Notes: generated by a model from the sequence alone, not told the origin. 40,718 nucleotides of DNA from an uncultured SAR116 cluster alpha proteobacterium (GCA_902589185.1 CACIRZ010000013.1:1-40718), one strand, 5' to 3'. Numbered from the stretch's first letter, positions 16,627 to 26,528 are shown. Made by a program: numbers and translations.

Positions 16627-16784
16627 TTTAATTTATTAATCTTTTATATTATCAAGTTATTTATTAATTCTTGAATATTTCTATACACTTATAGTAAATC
16701 GTAAAACATACAATATTAATTTATATTGCATTACTTAGTTTTAAATTTATTTTATAGTAAAATTTTAATTTACTTAGGAATTTT

Positions 16785-17879
16785 ATGCGTGGTTCTAATG
16801 ATATAAAAATACTTGGTATTGAAACCAGTTGTGATGATACAGCAATTGGCGTGGTTACTTCAAAAAAAGACATTTTGTCTAATGTTGTAATCAATCAAAA
16901 CTCAAATTTGAACAATTATGGTGGCGTTGTACCTGAAATAGCAGCTAGAGACCATCTATCTAACTTAGATCACGCAATTAATAGAGCATTAGAAGAATCA
17001 AAGTTAAGTTTAAAAGATATTGACTTAATTGCAGCTACGGGAGGACCAGGATTAATTGGTGGCGTAATTGTAGGTACTGTATTTGCTAAATCTTTAGCTA
17101 TGTCTCTTGAAAAACCTTACGTTGCTGTAAATCATCTAGAAGGACATGCATTAACCGCCCGTTTAACAGATAATATTGAATATCCTTATCTTCTGCTTTT
17201 AGTTTCTGGAGGACATACTCAAATAATAGCTGTAATAGAATATGGGAAATATACCAGAATAAGTTCAACCTTAGACGATGCAGCTGGAGAAACTTTTGAT
17301 AAAGCTGCAAAAATACTTGGCATAGGTTTTCCAGGTGGACCCATGATAGAAAAAATGTCTAAAGATGGTGATCCAACGAGTTTTTATTTACCAAGACCAA
17401 TGCATAAATCTAAAAATCCAAATTTCTCTTTTTCAGGTCTCAAAACAGCTTTTAATCAGATAGCAATGAAGAACAAATTAAACAAAAAAATAATAAGTGA
17501 TTTATCAGCAAGCATTCAAAAATCCATAACTGATTGTTTAATTGATAGAACTAGATTAGGAATTACAAAATTTAAGAAAATTCTTGGAAATATATCTAAT
17601 ATTCAACTTGTAGTTTCAGGTGGAGTAGCTGCAAATTTACATATAAGAGAGGAATTAAAAAAACTATGTTTAGAAACTGATAGCACTTTTTTTGCGCCTC
17701 CATTAAATTTATGCACAGATAATGGTGCAATGATAGCATGGGCAGGTTACGAAAAATATAATAATGAAGGTGAAAGTAGTTTAAATTTTAAGCCAAGACC
17801 AAGGTGGCCATTAGATCCCAATGCACATTTAATAAACCCTATACATCAAAATATTGGGAAAAGTGGAGCAAAAGCATAA
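16785..17879 (+). CDS. tsaD: tRNA threonylcarbamoyladenosine transferase subunit TsaD
   Basis: 364 residues. It transfers the threonylcarbamoyl group to A37 of ANN-decoding tRNAs, with TsaB, TsaE and TsaC. It starts GIETSCDDTAIG (11-22), and the metal-binding HLEGH is at 117-121. SGGHTQ (141-146) and LDDAAGETFDKAAKILG follow, then SGGVAAN and the C-terminal CTDNGAMIAWAG. All family motifs are present. The ATG has a weak TTAGGAA upstream. The stop codon is immediately followed by the gpsA ATG. Confidence 0.97.
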   Translation: MRGSNDIKILGIETSCDDTAIGVVTSKKDILSNVVINQNSNLNNYGGVVPEIAARDHLSNLDHAINRALEESKLSLKDIDLIAATGGPGLIGGVIVGTVFAKSLAMSLEKPYVAVNHLEGHALTARLTDNIEYPYLLLLVSGGHTQIIAVIEYGKYTRISSTLDDAAGETFDKAAKILGIGFPGGPMIEKMSKDGDPTSFYLPRPMHKSKNPNFSFSGLKTAFNQIAMKNKLNKKIISDLSASIQKSITDCLIDRTRLGITKFKKILGNISNIQLVVSGGVAANLHIREELKKLCLETDSTFFAPPLNLCTDNGAMIAWAGYEKYNNEGESSLNFKPRPRWPLDPNAHLINPIHQNIGKSGAKA

Positions 17880-18863
17880 ATGTCAATTTATTCAAATATA
17901 TGTTTTTATGGAGGCGGTGCATGGGGGCAAGCATTAGCAATTACACTTTCCACGTTAAATCATAATTCTACTATATTAGTATCCGATAAGATACGAGAAA
18001 CACAAATAAATAATAGTAAATCGGAGAGATTCCCTAATTTAAAATTAAGTCCTTTGATACAAGCAACCACAAATAAAGAAAAAGCCATAAAAGGTAGTGA
18101 TTTAATTTTTATTACCACAGAAAGCAAAAGAGTTTTAATGGCTATCGAAGAAATCTCCTCTTTTTGTAAAAACAAAATAAATGTAATTATTACTTCAAAA
18201 GGTTTTGCAACAAAAAAAGGTGAAACTTTTAATAAAATTGTAGAAAATAGATTTCATAACATATCACTTTCTATACTAACCGGACCCACTTTTGCTGATG
18301 AAATTGCTAAAAACAAGCCAGCAGCTGCGATAGTGGCTAATAAAGAGATTGATGTAGCCACTTCTATTTGCGAATTATTTCACAATTCCAATTTAAGACT
18401 TTATCCTAGCAATGATCCAAGAGGGGCATCTATTGCAGGTGCAATAAAAAATATAATTGCTATTGGTGCTGGTATTGTTGAAGGTTTAGAATTAGGTGAT
18501 AATGCTAAAGCTGCGCTTATTACTAGAGGTATTTCGGAAACATGCGAATTAATTAAAAAATCAGGTGGGGATCACGCAACCGCCTTTGGTCTTGCTGGAA
18601 TTGGCGATATGAGCCTAACATGTAGTGGGCCGCATTCTAGAAATATGGCATATGGGATTAATATAATAAAAAATAATTTTCAGCGTCCTACTCGTCTAGT
18701 AGAAGGTTTAAACGCTCTAGATGCCGCTATTTCTTTGTCCAAAGAACTTGATGTAGAGCTGCCAATCGTGGACGCAATTTATAAAATAATAAACAAAAAA
18801 TCAGATATCAAAGACATTATAAAAAACTTACTTGCCAGACCAATTAAAAATGAATTCTCATAA
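17880..18863 (+). CDS. gpsA: NAD(P)-dependent glycerol-3-phosphate dehydrogenase
   Basis: 327 residues. It reduces dihydroxyacetone phosphate to sn-glycerol-3-phosphate for phospholipid synthesis. NAD(P) binding is at GGGAWG (11-16), TSKGF holds Lys107, TGPTFADE follows, and the catalytic Lys190 lies in AGAIKNIIAIGAG with DNAKAALITRG and GLAGIGDM after it. The gene begins at the first base after the tsaD stop, so it is surely co-translated. Its 3' end faces the LAB_N gene 34 nt away. Confidence 0.97.
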   Translation: MSIYSNICFYGGGAWGQALAITLSTLNHNSTILVSDKIRETQINNSKSERFPNLKLSPLIQATTNKEKAIKGSDLIFITTESKRVLMAIEEISSFCKNKINVIITSKGFATKKGETFNKIVENRFHNISLSILTGPTFADEIAKNKPAAAIVANKEIDVATSICELFHNSNLRLYPSNDPRGASIAGAIKNIIAIGAGIVEGLELGDNAKAALITRGISETCELIKKSGGDHATAFGLAGIGDMSLTCSGPHSRNMAYGINIIKNNFQRPTRLVEGLNALDAAISLSKELDVELPIVDAIYKIINKKSDIKDIIKNLLARPIKNEFS

Positions 18864-18897
18864 ATCTAGTCTCAAGATTAATATACTAAAAAGTTCC

Positions 18898-19278
18898 TCA
18901 AGAATTATTTCCTAGTTTTTTTTCTCTATATATAAAATATAAATTCCTTGCGTATATAAACACACCAACCGACTGTCCAGCAATTATAACTGGATCTTGT
19001 CTCCAAATTGCATAAGTTAATAAAACCATTCCACCTGAAATTGAAAAATACCAGAAAGCTATGGGTATGACTGACTTACCTGCATTTTCACTACTTATCC
19101 ATTGTATGATAAAACGTGTTGCAAATAATGCCTGCCCTCCAAAACCTATAGTAATCATAATTGCTTCTGGATGATCTAATAAATAAGGCTCCATAAATGG
19201 TAGAATAAAAATTATTAACTCATTTAAAAAAATTGCACCTTTTTCTATCTGGGTTGATAAGAATGATATAAAGTTCAT
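18898..19278 (-). CDS. Lipid A disaccharide synthase N-terminal-like (LAB_N) membrane protein
   Basis: 126 residues with three or four membrane helices. The core motif GFGGQALFATRFIIQWISSE (about 45-64) and SVIPIAFWYFSISGG are hallmarks of the LAB_N domain, here as a stand-alone protein. It is the third gene after a GT39 and a GT2 glycosyltransferase. This trio recurs in proteobacteria and is linked to undecaprenyl-phosphate-dependent modification of lipid A or the envelope. The exact role of LAB_N is unproven. Confidence 0.88.
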   Translation of the reverse strand: MNFISFLSTQIEKGAIFLNELIIFILPFMEPYLLDHPEAIMITIGFGGQALFATRFIIQWISSENAGKSVIPIAFWYFSISGGMVLLTYAIWRQDPVIIAGQSVGVFIYARNLYFIYREKKLGNNS

Positions 19279-19291
19279 TACAAATTCCTAA

Positions 19292-20023
19292 TTATTTTAA
19301 AATCTCTTTAAAGGAAGTATTTTTTGGCATTCTATTTCTTAGCCAGATTACACCTAGCACATCAAAAAGACCAACTAGTAATCTTCCTAAATTAGTGTAA
19401 TTTGAAGTCCCTACTACTCTTTCTCTATGTTTAACATTAAATTTTAAAACCTTGGCTCCTTCACGCAAGGCTAAAGCTGATAAAAATCTATGCATATGGT
19501 CAAAATAAGGAAGCCTTAAAAACAACTCTTTATGAAACACTTTTATTCCACAACCTGAATCAGGGTGAGTATCCTTAAGCAAAATAAATCTACAATATTT
19601 TGCAAAAGATGATGCCCATAACCTAGTAATACTATCCTTACGATTCACTCTTACTCCGCCAATTAATACTAACTCATCTTTACAGCTCTTGAGTGTTTCA
19701 ATCATTTTAGGAAGATCTGATGGATCATTTTGACCGTCCCCATCCAAAGTTGCTATTAGTCTTGAATTTGATGCTTTAATACCTGTCCTTAAAGCTGCAG
19801 ATTGACCTTGACTGTTTTCATGACAAATAATCCTTAACTTTTTGTTATTTTTCATATTATTTTTCAATTCTAATTCAGTATTATCTTCCGATCCGTCATT
19901 TACGTATATTATTTCATAGCTAAACTTTTTTAATGACTGATGAATTTCACTTATTAGGGTATCAATATTTCCTGCTTCATTTTTAACAGGAATAACTACA
20001 GATATTTCGGTTGTTTTGGACAT
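19292..20023 (-). CDS. Family 2 glycosyltransferase (dolichyl/undecaprenyl-phosphate sugar synthase-like)
   Basis: 243 residues from the ATG at 20021-20023; a TTG 36 nt upstream is possible but adds only a non-conserved extension. The GT-A features are SVVIPVKNEAGNID near the start, IIYVNDGSEDNTE, ATLDGDGQNDPSDLP (DxD-type motif) and SGCGIKVFHKELFLRLPYFDHMHRFLSAL. This resembles ArnC/dolichol-phosphate mannose synthase relatives without the C-terminal membrane helices. It probably charges a polyprenyl phosphate with a sugar for the GT39 enzyme encoded just upstream. Confidence 0.9.
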   Translation of the reverse strand: MSKTTEISVVIPVKNEAGNIDTLISEIHQSLKKFSYEIIYVNDGSEDNTELELKNNMKNNKKLRIICHENSQGQSAALRTGIKASNSRLIATLDGDGQNDPSDLPKMIETLKSCKDELVLIGGVRVNRKDSITRLWASSFAKYCRFILLKDTHPDSGCGIKVFHKELFLRLPYFDHMHRFLSALALREGAKVLKFNVKHRERVVGTSNYTNLGRLLVGLFDVLGVIWLRNRMPKNTSFKEILK

Positions 20024-20067
20024 GTTTAGTATTGCAATTATTGAATATATAGAAACCAATAGCTATT

Positions 20068-21795
20068 TTAGTTAATTAGGTCAAACAATTGATTTTGAAA
20101 AATGTATATTTCTACATGTCTACCTTTAGCTATATTGAAACCTTTTACTATAAATATTTCATTTATTTTCAAATTAAGGTCATTTGTAGTTTCTAAGAAT
20201 TGTTTTAGATCATTTTTTTCTATTAACGCTACATTGTTTTTACCCTCTGCCATGAAAATAGCAGCTTCGTGAGGATTGGATAATAAAACATTACCCTTTA
20301 ATAAAAAAACAAGACTTGGTTCATGATAGCCTGAAGACGCAACCGCATCAGCCTTAACTTTGTTTAATTTCTTTATGATAGCCTTACTTGGATGTAAATA
20401 ATCTAGTTTAGGTAAAACAAAATTGTAATTAATAATATTAAAAATTGATCCAAGAGCAATGATTGCCAATAAAATATTGTAAAAACTTTTACTGATATCT
20501 GGGTATAAAGTTTTGAAATTAAAAATCAAAGTATGTGACAAAATAAAAATAACAATCGCAATTAAGACAAGCAACATTGTAAAAAATGTTAAAATATAAT
20601 CGTTTTCAATATTAAACTTAGAAGAAATATAAAAAATTCCTCCACTTGAAATAATTCCTCCAAAGCTAAAAAAAATAGAAGAGATATACGTAATTTTTCG
20701 AAGTAATACATTTTTTATTTTTTTGATATTAGATTTAAACTGCAATAGCCCACCAATTGCTAGAATTGCAATTGCTGGCAGAACTGGAAGTGGATAATGA
20801 AGAAGTTTTGTTGGAATTAATTCGATAATACCCCAAAATGGTAATATCCAACACATTAAAAATTTTATAATTATATTAGTTTTATTTTGTAAAATAAATA
20901 AAATCAAGCAAGGTAAAAAAGTGGCAATAGGCCATATTGAAATTGATAATGTTAATAAATGAGTTCCTGGCATTGCACCATGTCCCTCTTGACCACTCTC
21001 CAATTTACTAAAAAAATCTTCTTGAAAAGCTTTTTGTAAAAACATGCCGTTTGTTGCTTCATCAATAGCCAAAAACCATGGCAGAATAACTAAAGCACAT
21101 ATAAAAAAACCTAACATGGGTCTTAAAGATTTTATCAGACTTATAGATTTCTGAATTATGGAAAAGGCGATAACTGTAGGAAATAGTATAGCTATTGAAA
21201 GAGGACCTTTTACCAAAACTCCAAAAGAAAAAGCTAGCCATACTAATATTGGGTAAACGTATTTTACTTTGAAAGTATTATCTTGATGCACAATTATTTT
21301 GAGTAAAAAATATTGCTGAATACAGATTAAACACAAAAGAGTAGCATCAGTTTTGGCAAGGTGAGCTTCTCCCATAAATACAATTGATGATGCAAATAAT
21401 AATGTTACGATAAGAGTCTGATAAAGAGGAAAAATCAACCTAGTTATTAAACCAACAAAAACTAGTGTTATAATTGAGCTTAATAAAGATGGTATTCTAT
21501 ACGAACCAATATCTTCCTGACCAAATATTGTTGCTGAAAACGCTTGAAGCCAATAAATGCCAATTGGTTTCTTGGCTCTAATTTCGTCTTGAAATTTAAT
21601 ATTTACATAATCACCAGTCTGAATCATTTGACTGCTAGCTTGAGCAAAACGGGCTTCATCCCGGTCTATAGGAGGTATTGAGTATTGCCCAGAGAAAAGA
21701 GCTAAAATTATTAAAATAATCAAGGAACCAAAAATTAAATAATTCAATTTTTTTAATTTTTTAAAAAATTCTGAAAATTCTAAAATACTATTCAT
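20068..21795 (-). CDS. Family 39 glycosyltransferase (ArnT/PMT-like membrane protein)
   Basis: 575 residues with about a dozen membrane helices. The first periplasmic loop has DRDEARFAQASSQMIQTGDY and then KKPIGIYWLQA, the GT39/ArnT signature with the acidic catalytic residues. AHLAKTDATLL and GVLVKGPLSI follow. Such enzymes transfer a sugar from a polyprenyl-phosphate donor to lipid A or another envelope acceptor on the periplasmic side. It is the first gene of the GT39-GT2-LAB_N unit, divergent from the aminopeptidase. Donor and acceptor are unknown. Confidence 0.9.
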   Translation of the reverse strand: MNSILEFSEFFKKLKKLNYLIFGSLIILIILALFSGQYSIPPIDRDEARFAQASSQMIQTGDYVNIKFQDEIRAKKPIGIYWLQAFSATIFGQEDIGSYRIPSLLSSIITLVFVGLITRLIFPLYQTLIVTLLFASSIVFMGEAHLAKTDATLLCLICIQQYFLLKIIVHQDNTFKVKYVYPILVWLAFSFGVLVKGPLSIAILFPTVIAFSIIQKSISLIKSLRPMLGFFICALVILPWFLAIDEATNGMFLQKAFQEDFFSKLESGQEGHGAMPGTHLLTLSISIWPIATFLPCLILFILQNKTNIIIKFLMCWILPFWGIIELIPTKLLHYPLPVLPAIAILAIGGLLQFKSNIKKIKNVLLRKITYISSIFFSFGGIISSGGIFYISSKFNIENDYILTFFTMLLVLIAIVIFILSHTLIFNFKTLYPDISKSFYNILLAIIALGSIFNIINYNFVLPKLDYLHPSKAIIKKLNKVKADAVASSGYHEPSLVFLLKGNVLLSNPHEAAIFMAEGKNNVALIEKNDLKQFLETTNDLNLKINEIFIVKGFNIAKGRHVEIYIFQNQLFDLIN

Positions 21796-21842
21796 TTCTT
21801 TAACTTTTTTATTAATTTAGAAATACCATATTTTGAGAGTAA

Positions 21843-21851
21843 TGTTATAAT
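21843..21851 (+). promoter_or_regulatory. Extended -10 promoter of the M17 aminopeptidase gene
   Basis: TG-T-TATAAT, a full extended -10 element, lies 30 nt before the aminopeptidase ATG. No -35 is needed for this class. A GAGG (21867-21870) is the ribosome-binding site. Confidence 0.55.
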
Positions 21852-21880
21852 TTAAAATTTTAATACGAGGTAATTAAATA

Positions 21881-23338
21881 ATGTTATATAATTTCAATGA
21901 GATTCTAAATGGATTTTGCGAAAATAGAAAAATCAGAACAATTCCTCTTTATCTTTTTAACGATATAAAAAGTTTAAATTCAAGTAAGTTAATATCCGAA
22001 AAACAAAAAAAATTTTTAAATGCAAGTTTTGCACTTGATACGCAGCATTTTGGATTTTTCCCAGATGAGGAATTTGCTCTTGGTGGAGCAATTGCTATAA
22101 TTAAAAAATCTCATGAACCGAAAAAAAGCTTAATTGACCAAGCAGCTAAACTATCACAAAAACTTCCAAAGAAAAAATGGAGTGTTCAATTTGTTGATGA
22201 ATTTGAAAACTTTGACAAGTTAAACTTTATTTTAGGATGGGGGTTATCATTCTATAATTTTTCCTTAAAAAAAACAAACAAAGGTTCTAATGAAAAGCAG
22301 TCCTTATGCTTGTCTCAATGTAAAAAAGAAATTTCAAAAAATTCATTAGAAAAGTGCTTTTCAGAAATACGAGGTATTTTTCTAACAAGAGATTTGATTA
22401 ATTTGCCACCAAATATCCTTACACCATTAAACTACGAAAAAATAATTAAAAAATTATTTAAAAAATTTTCTCCTACAATCTTGTCATATAAAGACAAACA
22501 ACTAGAAAAGAATTTTCCCTTAGTAAATTGTGTTGGCAGATCTTCTGAAAACAAACCTGTACTTATTGATCTTCAATGGAATAAAAATAAAAAAAACAAT
22601 TATCCTAACATTGTTTTGGTTGGTAAGGGAGTTACTTTCGATAGTGGTGGTTTGGATATAAAACCTTCCAATAGTATGTTATTAATGAAAAAAGATATGG
22701 GTGGTAGTGCAGTAGTTCTCGGAATAGCATATGCATTAATGTCAATAAATTGCCCTGTTAATTTAAGAGTAATTTTACCACTTGCTGAGAATGCGGTCTC
22801 TGAAAAATCTATGAGACCATTAGATGTTGTTTATTCAAGAAACCAAACACCAGTTGAAATTGGTAATACAGACGCAGAAGGCAGATTATTACTTGCAGAC
22901 TCACTTACTTATTGTCAGGAAAGCAAAATAAAAAGTGATTTTATTCTAGATTTCGCTACCTTAACGGGAGCCGCAAGAGTAGCTTTAGGTACAGAATTAC
23001 CTGCATTATTTACAAACAATGATAATTTGGGAGAAGATATTATAGATGAAGGTATAAAACAAATTGACCCAATGTGGAGATTGCCTTTATTTAAACCTTA
23101 TAATAAACAACTCGATAAAAATAATAATGCAATAAGCAGTACAGGATCGTCAGGAACAGGTGGTGCAATAACTGCAGCATTATTTCTAAATAGATTTATA
23201 GATAAAAATACAAAATGGGCACATGTTGATCTTATGGCTTGGAATACTTCATCACGGCCAGGTTTCCCCGTGGGCGGAGAGGCTATGGGATTAAGGAGTA
23301 TTGTGAATATGATTATAAAATATTGTTCAAAAAATTGA
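21881..23338 (+). CDS. M17 leucyl aminopeptidase family protein
   Basis: 485 residues, a cytosolic zinc/manganese exopeptidase. The active-site motifs are VGKGVTFDSGGLDIK, MKKDMGGSA and NTDAEGRLLLADSL, with the metal-binding Asp/Glu and catalytic Lys and Arg in place. The C-terminal half is well conserved. The N-terminal domain is short and divergent from PepA, closer to the PepB/alphaproteobacterial group, so I do not assign pepA. It is divergent from the GT39 gene, and its end is 8 nt from the convergent phosphatase gene. Confidence 0.93.
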   Translation: MLYNFNEILNGFCENRKIRTIPLYLFNDIKSLNSSKLISEKQKKFLNASFALDTQHFGFFPDEEFALGGAIAIIKKSHEPKKSLIDQAAKLSQKLPKKKWSVQFVDEFENFDKLNFILGWGLSFYNFSLKKTNKGSNEKQSLCLSQCKKEISKNSLEKCFSEIRGIFLTRDLINLPPNILTPLNYEKIIKKLFKKFSPTILSYKDKQLEKNFPLVNCVGRSSENKPVLIDLQWNKNKKNNYPNIVLVGKGVTFDSGGLDIKPSNSMLLMKKDMGGSAVVLGIAYALMSINCPVNLRVILPLAENAVSEKSMRPLDVVYSRNQTPVEIGNTDAEGRLLLADSLTYCQESKIKSDFILDFATLTGAARVALGTELPALFTNNDNLGEDIIDEGIKQIDPMWRLPLFKPYNKQLDKNNNAISSTGSSGTGGAITAALFLNRFIDKNTKWAHVDLMAWNTSSRPGFPVGGEAMGLRSIVNMIIKYCSKN

Positions 23339-23346
23339 ATTTTATA

Positions 23347-24138
23347 TTAATTCATATAATTAATTGCTGTGTCATAAATATTCTTATCTCTTGCAACTAT
23401 TACAGAGTACTTGCTGAATAAATCATTCTTAAGATTAATTTTTTTAGATTTCCAGTCGGTTACAATAATATCTTTTGATTTTAATATAGGTATCAATGGC
23501 AAGATATCATATGAAGAAAGACCTTCTTCAACTACTAAATCTAAGCCTCCTTTTATTACCAAACAATAATTATGACAATCTCCTGACCAAACATGATACT
23601 TGGATTTTTTTATCAAAGTTTCATATTTTTGTTTGCCAATTTCAGAAAATAAATGTGGTCCTGTAGAACCAACTGTTGCTTCAGATATATGTGTGATGGA
23701 TTTATAATCTTTTTTAAAAACTGCGTTGTTAAGTAGACATTTATTTTTATAACCAATCCATCTTTCATCTAGAGCAGGAAAATCAGCCATACCAATAATT
23801 GGTTCACCTTTAAATGCAAGTGATATTAATGTACCCCATAAAGGCCTTCCAATAACATAGCTACGAGTACCGTCTATTGGATCTATAATCCAGGTATAAT
23901 CAGAGTTATTTGATGTAAATCCCATCTCTTCCGCAAATATGTTATGATTTGGAAATTTGGCTGATATAATCTCTCTTAATATTTTTTCAGAATTTATATC
24001 ATAGTCTGTTACAGGGCTTCCATCATCTTTAACTTGTAGAGTTAGATTTGAGTTAAAACCTTCTAAAGTTATAACTTTTGAACGATCAGCCAATAAATTC
24101 ATAAAATCTGAAATTTCAATAAATTCAGCTTCATTCAT
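23347..24138 (-). CDS. hisN: Inositol monophosphatase family protein, probably histidinol-phosphatase HisN
   Basis: 263 residues. The Mg-binding motifs are present: AEEMG (69-73) and WIIDPIDGTRSY (83-94), plus SGDCHNYCLV with the last Asp in the C-terminal half. The stretch RPLWGTLISLAF after the DPIDGT motif is typical of HisN-type enzymes, which dephosphorylate histidinol phosphate, rather than SuhB. It is a single gene 45 nt downstream of the cytochrome c gene. Inositol- or adenosine-bisphosphate activity cannot be ruled out. Confidence 0.82.
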   Translation of the reverse strand: MNEAEFIEISDFMNLLADRSKVITLEGFNSNLTLQVKDDGSPVTDYDINSEKILREIISAKFPNHNIFAEEMGFTSNNSDYTWIIDPIDGTRSYVIGRPLWGTLISLAFKGEPIIGMADFPALDERWIGYKNKCLLNNAVFKKDYKSITHISEATVGSTGPHLFSEIGKQKYETLIKKSKYHVWSGDCHNYCLVIKGGLDLVVEEGLSSYDILPLIPILKSKDIIVTDWKSKKINLKNDLFSKYSVIVARDKNIYDTAINYMN

Positions 24139-24183
24139 AAAAAGGACCTTTTCAAAAGGAATTTTTGTTCATTTGTATTTTAT

Positions 24184-24717
24184 CTATGGCAAGGCTACAG
24201 GACTATCACTCTTTGTTCTTAACCAAGCAATTAGATCAGCTCTATCTTTTGTTTTTGATAAACCTGCATAATTCATTTTAGTGCCTTTATAAAATACTTT
24301 TGGTTTATACAAAAATTTATTCAGCTCTTCGTAAGTCCATTTACCAGATAATGATGCAAGCGTTTTAGAATATGCATAGTCAGCTTTACCTTGTTCTTTG
24401 TTAACGATATTATAAAGGTTAGGCCCAACTTTGTTTGCACCTCCAGCCTCAAATCCATGACAAGCAGCGCATTTTTTAGAAATTTTTTGACCACTATCTA
24501 TATCTGCATTGGCTAAAAGAGCAAGAATAGGTTCAACCACTATTTCTTTAGTTTCTTTTATTTTTGTTTCAGCTTTTTCTGGAACTTCGATTGGGTATGC
24601 ATTTGAGACTTCCGTATTTGGATTAACAAGTAAATTACCAATTTTTCCAAAAACCATTATCAACAAAACGCCTGATAATAAAGCTGCTGCTATCTTGTTA
24701 AATCTCAACGCATCCAT
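24184..24717 (-). CDS. Membrane-anchored class I cytochrome c (CycM/c552-like)
   Basis: 177 residues. An uncleaved N-terminal membrane anchor (about 9-30) is followed by a flexible, Glu/Lys-rich linker and a c-type domain. Heme attachment is at CAACH (83-87), GPNLYNI follows, and the axial Met is in GTKMNYAG (about M148). Anchored cytochromes of this type carry electrons between the bc1 complex and terminal oxidase in alphaproteobacteria. It is divergent from kdsB, as is common in the class. Confidence 0.93.
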   Translation of the reverse strand: MDALRFNKIAAALLSGVLLIMVFGKIGNLLVNPNTEVSNAYPIEVPEKAETKIKETKEIVVEPILALLANADIDSGQKISKKCAACHGFEAGGANKVGPNLYNIVNKEQGKADYAYSKTLASLSGKWTYEELNKFLYKPKVFYKGTKMNYAGLSKTKDRADLIAWLRTKSDSPVALP

Positions 24718-24858
24718 AAATTAATCCACAAAAAAAATTTCAATAAATAATTATTTACATGCAAGAAATGCTTTCTTCAAGTATAAAAGTCAAAAAGGGT
24801 AATAAATTATTTCCAAGAAACTTTAAATATTATTATAGATGATTCATGGAGCCTAAAA

Positions 24859-25617
24859 TTGGAATATACTGATACCATAATTATGATACCTGCTAGGTTA
24901 GGTTCATCAAGATTACCCAATAAACCGCTACTTAAGATAAATGGAATCCCATTAATAATTCATGCATACAATTGTGCAAAAAACGCAAAATTAAATGCAC
25001 CAGTAGTTGTTGCAACTGATGATAAGTTGATTTTTAAAACTGTTAGCGAATATGGTGGAACTGCATTAATGACTTCTCATCAACATGAAAGTGGATCAGA
25101 TAGGATATTAGAAGCTCTTGAAAAGTTTGATCATGAAAAAAAATATAAAAATATTATTCATCTACAAGGCGACCTACCAAATATTTCAGGAAATTTAATT
25201 AAAAAATTAGCTCAGGTAGCTAAAGATCCATTAAAGGAAATTACTACAGTAATTGTTAAAGCCTCTCCAGATGAGTTTGATGACCCATCAGTTGTGAAAG
25301 TAGCAACAACTTTCACAAACAATAATCCCAAAGTGGACGATGTTGGAAGAGCATTATATTTTAGTAGAGCATGTATTCCAACTGGAAGTGAAAATATTTG
25401 GCATCATATTGGGATTTATGCATGGCGAAGAGATATTTTAGAAAAATTTGTAAAACTAAAACCTTCCCCACTAGAAAAATCAGAGAAACTTGAACAACTT
25501 CGAGCACTAGAATCTGGAATACAAATACACACAATTATTACTTCTGAACACCCAATTGGAGTGGATACTAAATCAGATTTAAAGAAAGCAGAAAATTATT
25601 TTAAAGACTTAATTTAG
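24859..25617 (+). CDS. kdsB: 3-deoxy-manno-octulosonate cytidylyltransferase (CMP-Kdo synthetase)
   Basis: 252 residues. It activates Kdo with CTP for lipopolysaccharide core synthesis. The nucleotide-binding PARLGSSRLPNKPL is at 11-24. VVATDD, LQGDLPN (in place of the usual QGDEP), HIGIYAWRRDILEKF and the C-terminal HPIGVDTKSDLKKAE are typical. The start is TTG (24859-24861), with GGAG 7 nt upstream. The first ATG (24883) would remove the first beta strand, so TTG is preferred. It lies 43 nt before pheA. Confidence 0.95.
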   Translation: MEYTDTIIMIPARLGSSRLPNKPLLKINGIPLIIHAYNCAKNAKLNAPVVVATDDKLIFKTVSEYGGTALMTSHQHESGSDRILEALEKFDHEKKYKNIIHLQGDLPNISGNLIKKLAQVAKDPLKEITTVIVKASPDEFDDPSVVKVATTFTNNNPKVDDVGRALYFSRACIPTGSENIWHHIGIYAWRRDILEKFVKLKPSPLEKSEKLEQLRALESGIQIHTIITSEHPIGVDTKSDLKKAENYFKDLI

Positions 25618-25660
25618 TTATTCATATAATAAATTAAGTCAAACAAAATAGAGATAAAAA

Positions 25661-26509
25661 ATGAATGATAAAAGTAAACTTATAATTGCTTTTCAAGGTA
25701 TGGCTGGCGCATATTCAAACATGGCATGTGAAGCTTATTTTCCTAATTCTAAAACTCTAGCATGTACTTCATTTGAAGACATGCTTAACTCCACTAAAAA
25801 TGGTGAATCAGATTACGCAATGGTCCCTGTTGAGAATTCTTTGGCTGGAAGAGTGGCAGATATTCATCATTTAATACCAGAAAGTGGTTTATTTATTGTT
25901 GGCGAACATTTTCAAAGAGTGAATCATCAATTACTTGGGCTTAAAACTTCTAAACTAGAAGATTTGAAATATGTTAAAAGTCATGCACAAGGACTTGCTC
26001 AATGTAGAAAATTTATAAAAAAATATAACCTAATACCAATACAACATATAGATACTGCTGGAGCAGCGGAAGAAGTTTCAAGGTTAGAAGATCCTAAAAT
26101 TGCTGCAATCGCATCAAATATGGCAGCAAAAATCTATGACTTACAAATATTGAAAAATAATATTGAAGATGCAGAACATAATACAACTAGATTTTTGATA
26201 ATGGCTAGAGATCCTCAGACACCATCTGTAGACATACCAATTCCTGTGACTACTATAATTTTTGAGGTTAGATCTGTTCCTGCTGCATTATATAAAGTAT
26301 TAGGTGGATTTGCTACTAACGGAATAAATCTTACTAAACTTGAAAGCTATATTGGTGGTAAGGAGATGAACGCAGCAAGATTTTACGTTGATGCAGAAGG
26401 TCATCCAGATACAAAACCTATGCAAAACGCTCTAGAAGAGATGTATTTCTATAGCGAACCTAATTCAGTTAAAATTATTGGAACTTACTCTAGAGCGAAG
26501 AAAAACTAA
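25661..26509 (+). CDS. pheA: Prephenate dehydratase
   Basis: 282 residues, the monofunctional form (no chorismate mutase domain). It converts prephenate to phenylpyruvate for phenylalanine synthesis. FQGMAGAYSNMA (11-22), VPVENSLAGRV (56-66) and the catalytic NTTRFLIMARD (174-184) are intact. The C-terminal ACT domain (about 200-278, with LTKLESYIGG) suggests feedback control by phenylalanine. It lies just upstream of the SRP RNA gene. Confidence 0.96.
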   Translation: MNDKSKLIIAFQGMAGAYSNMACEAYFPNSKTLACTSFEDMLNSTKNGESDYAMVPVENSLAGRVADIHHLIPESGLFIVGEHFQRVNHQLLGLKTSKLEDLKYVKSHAQGLAQCRKFIKKYNLIPIQHIDTAGAAEEVSRLEDPKIAAIASNMAAKIYDLQILKNNIEDAEHNTTRFLIMARDPQTPSVDIPIPVTTIIFEVRSVPAALYKVLGGFATNGINLTKLESYIGGKEMNAARFYVDAEGHPDTKPMQNALEEMYFYSEPNSVKIIGTYSRAKKN

Positions 26510-26528
26510 TTCAAAAGCACAGAAATTC

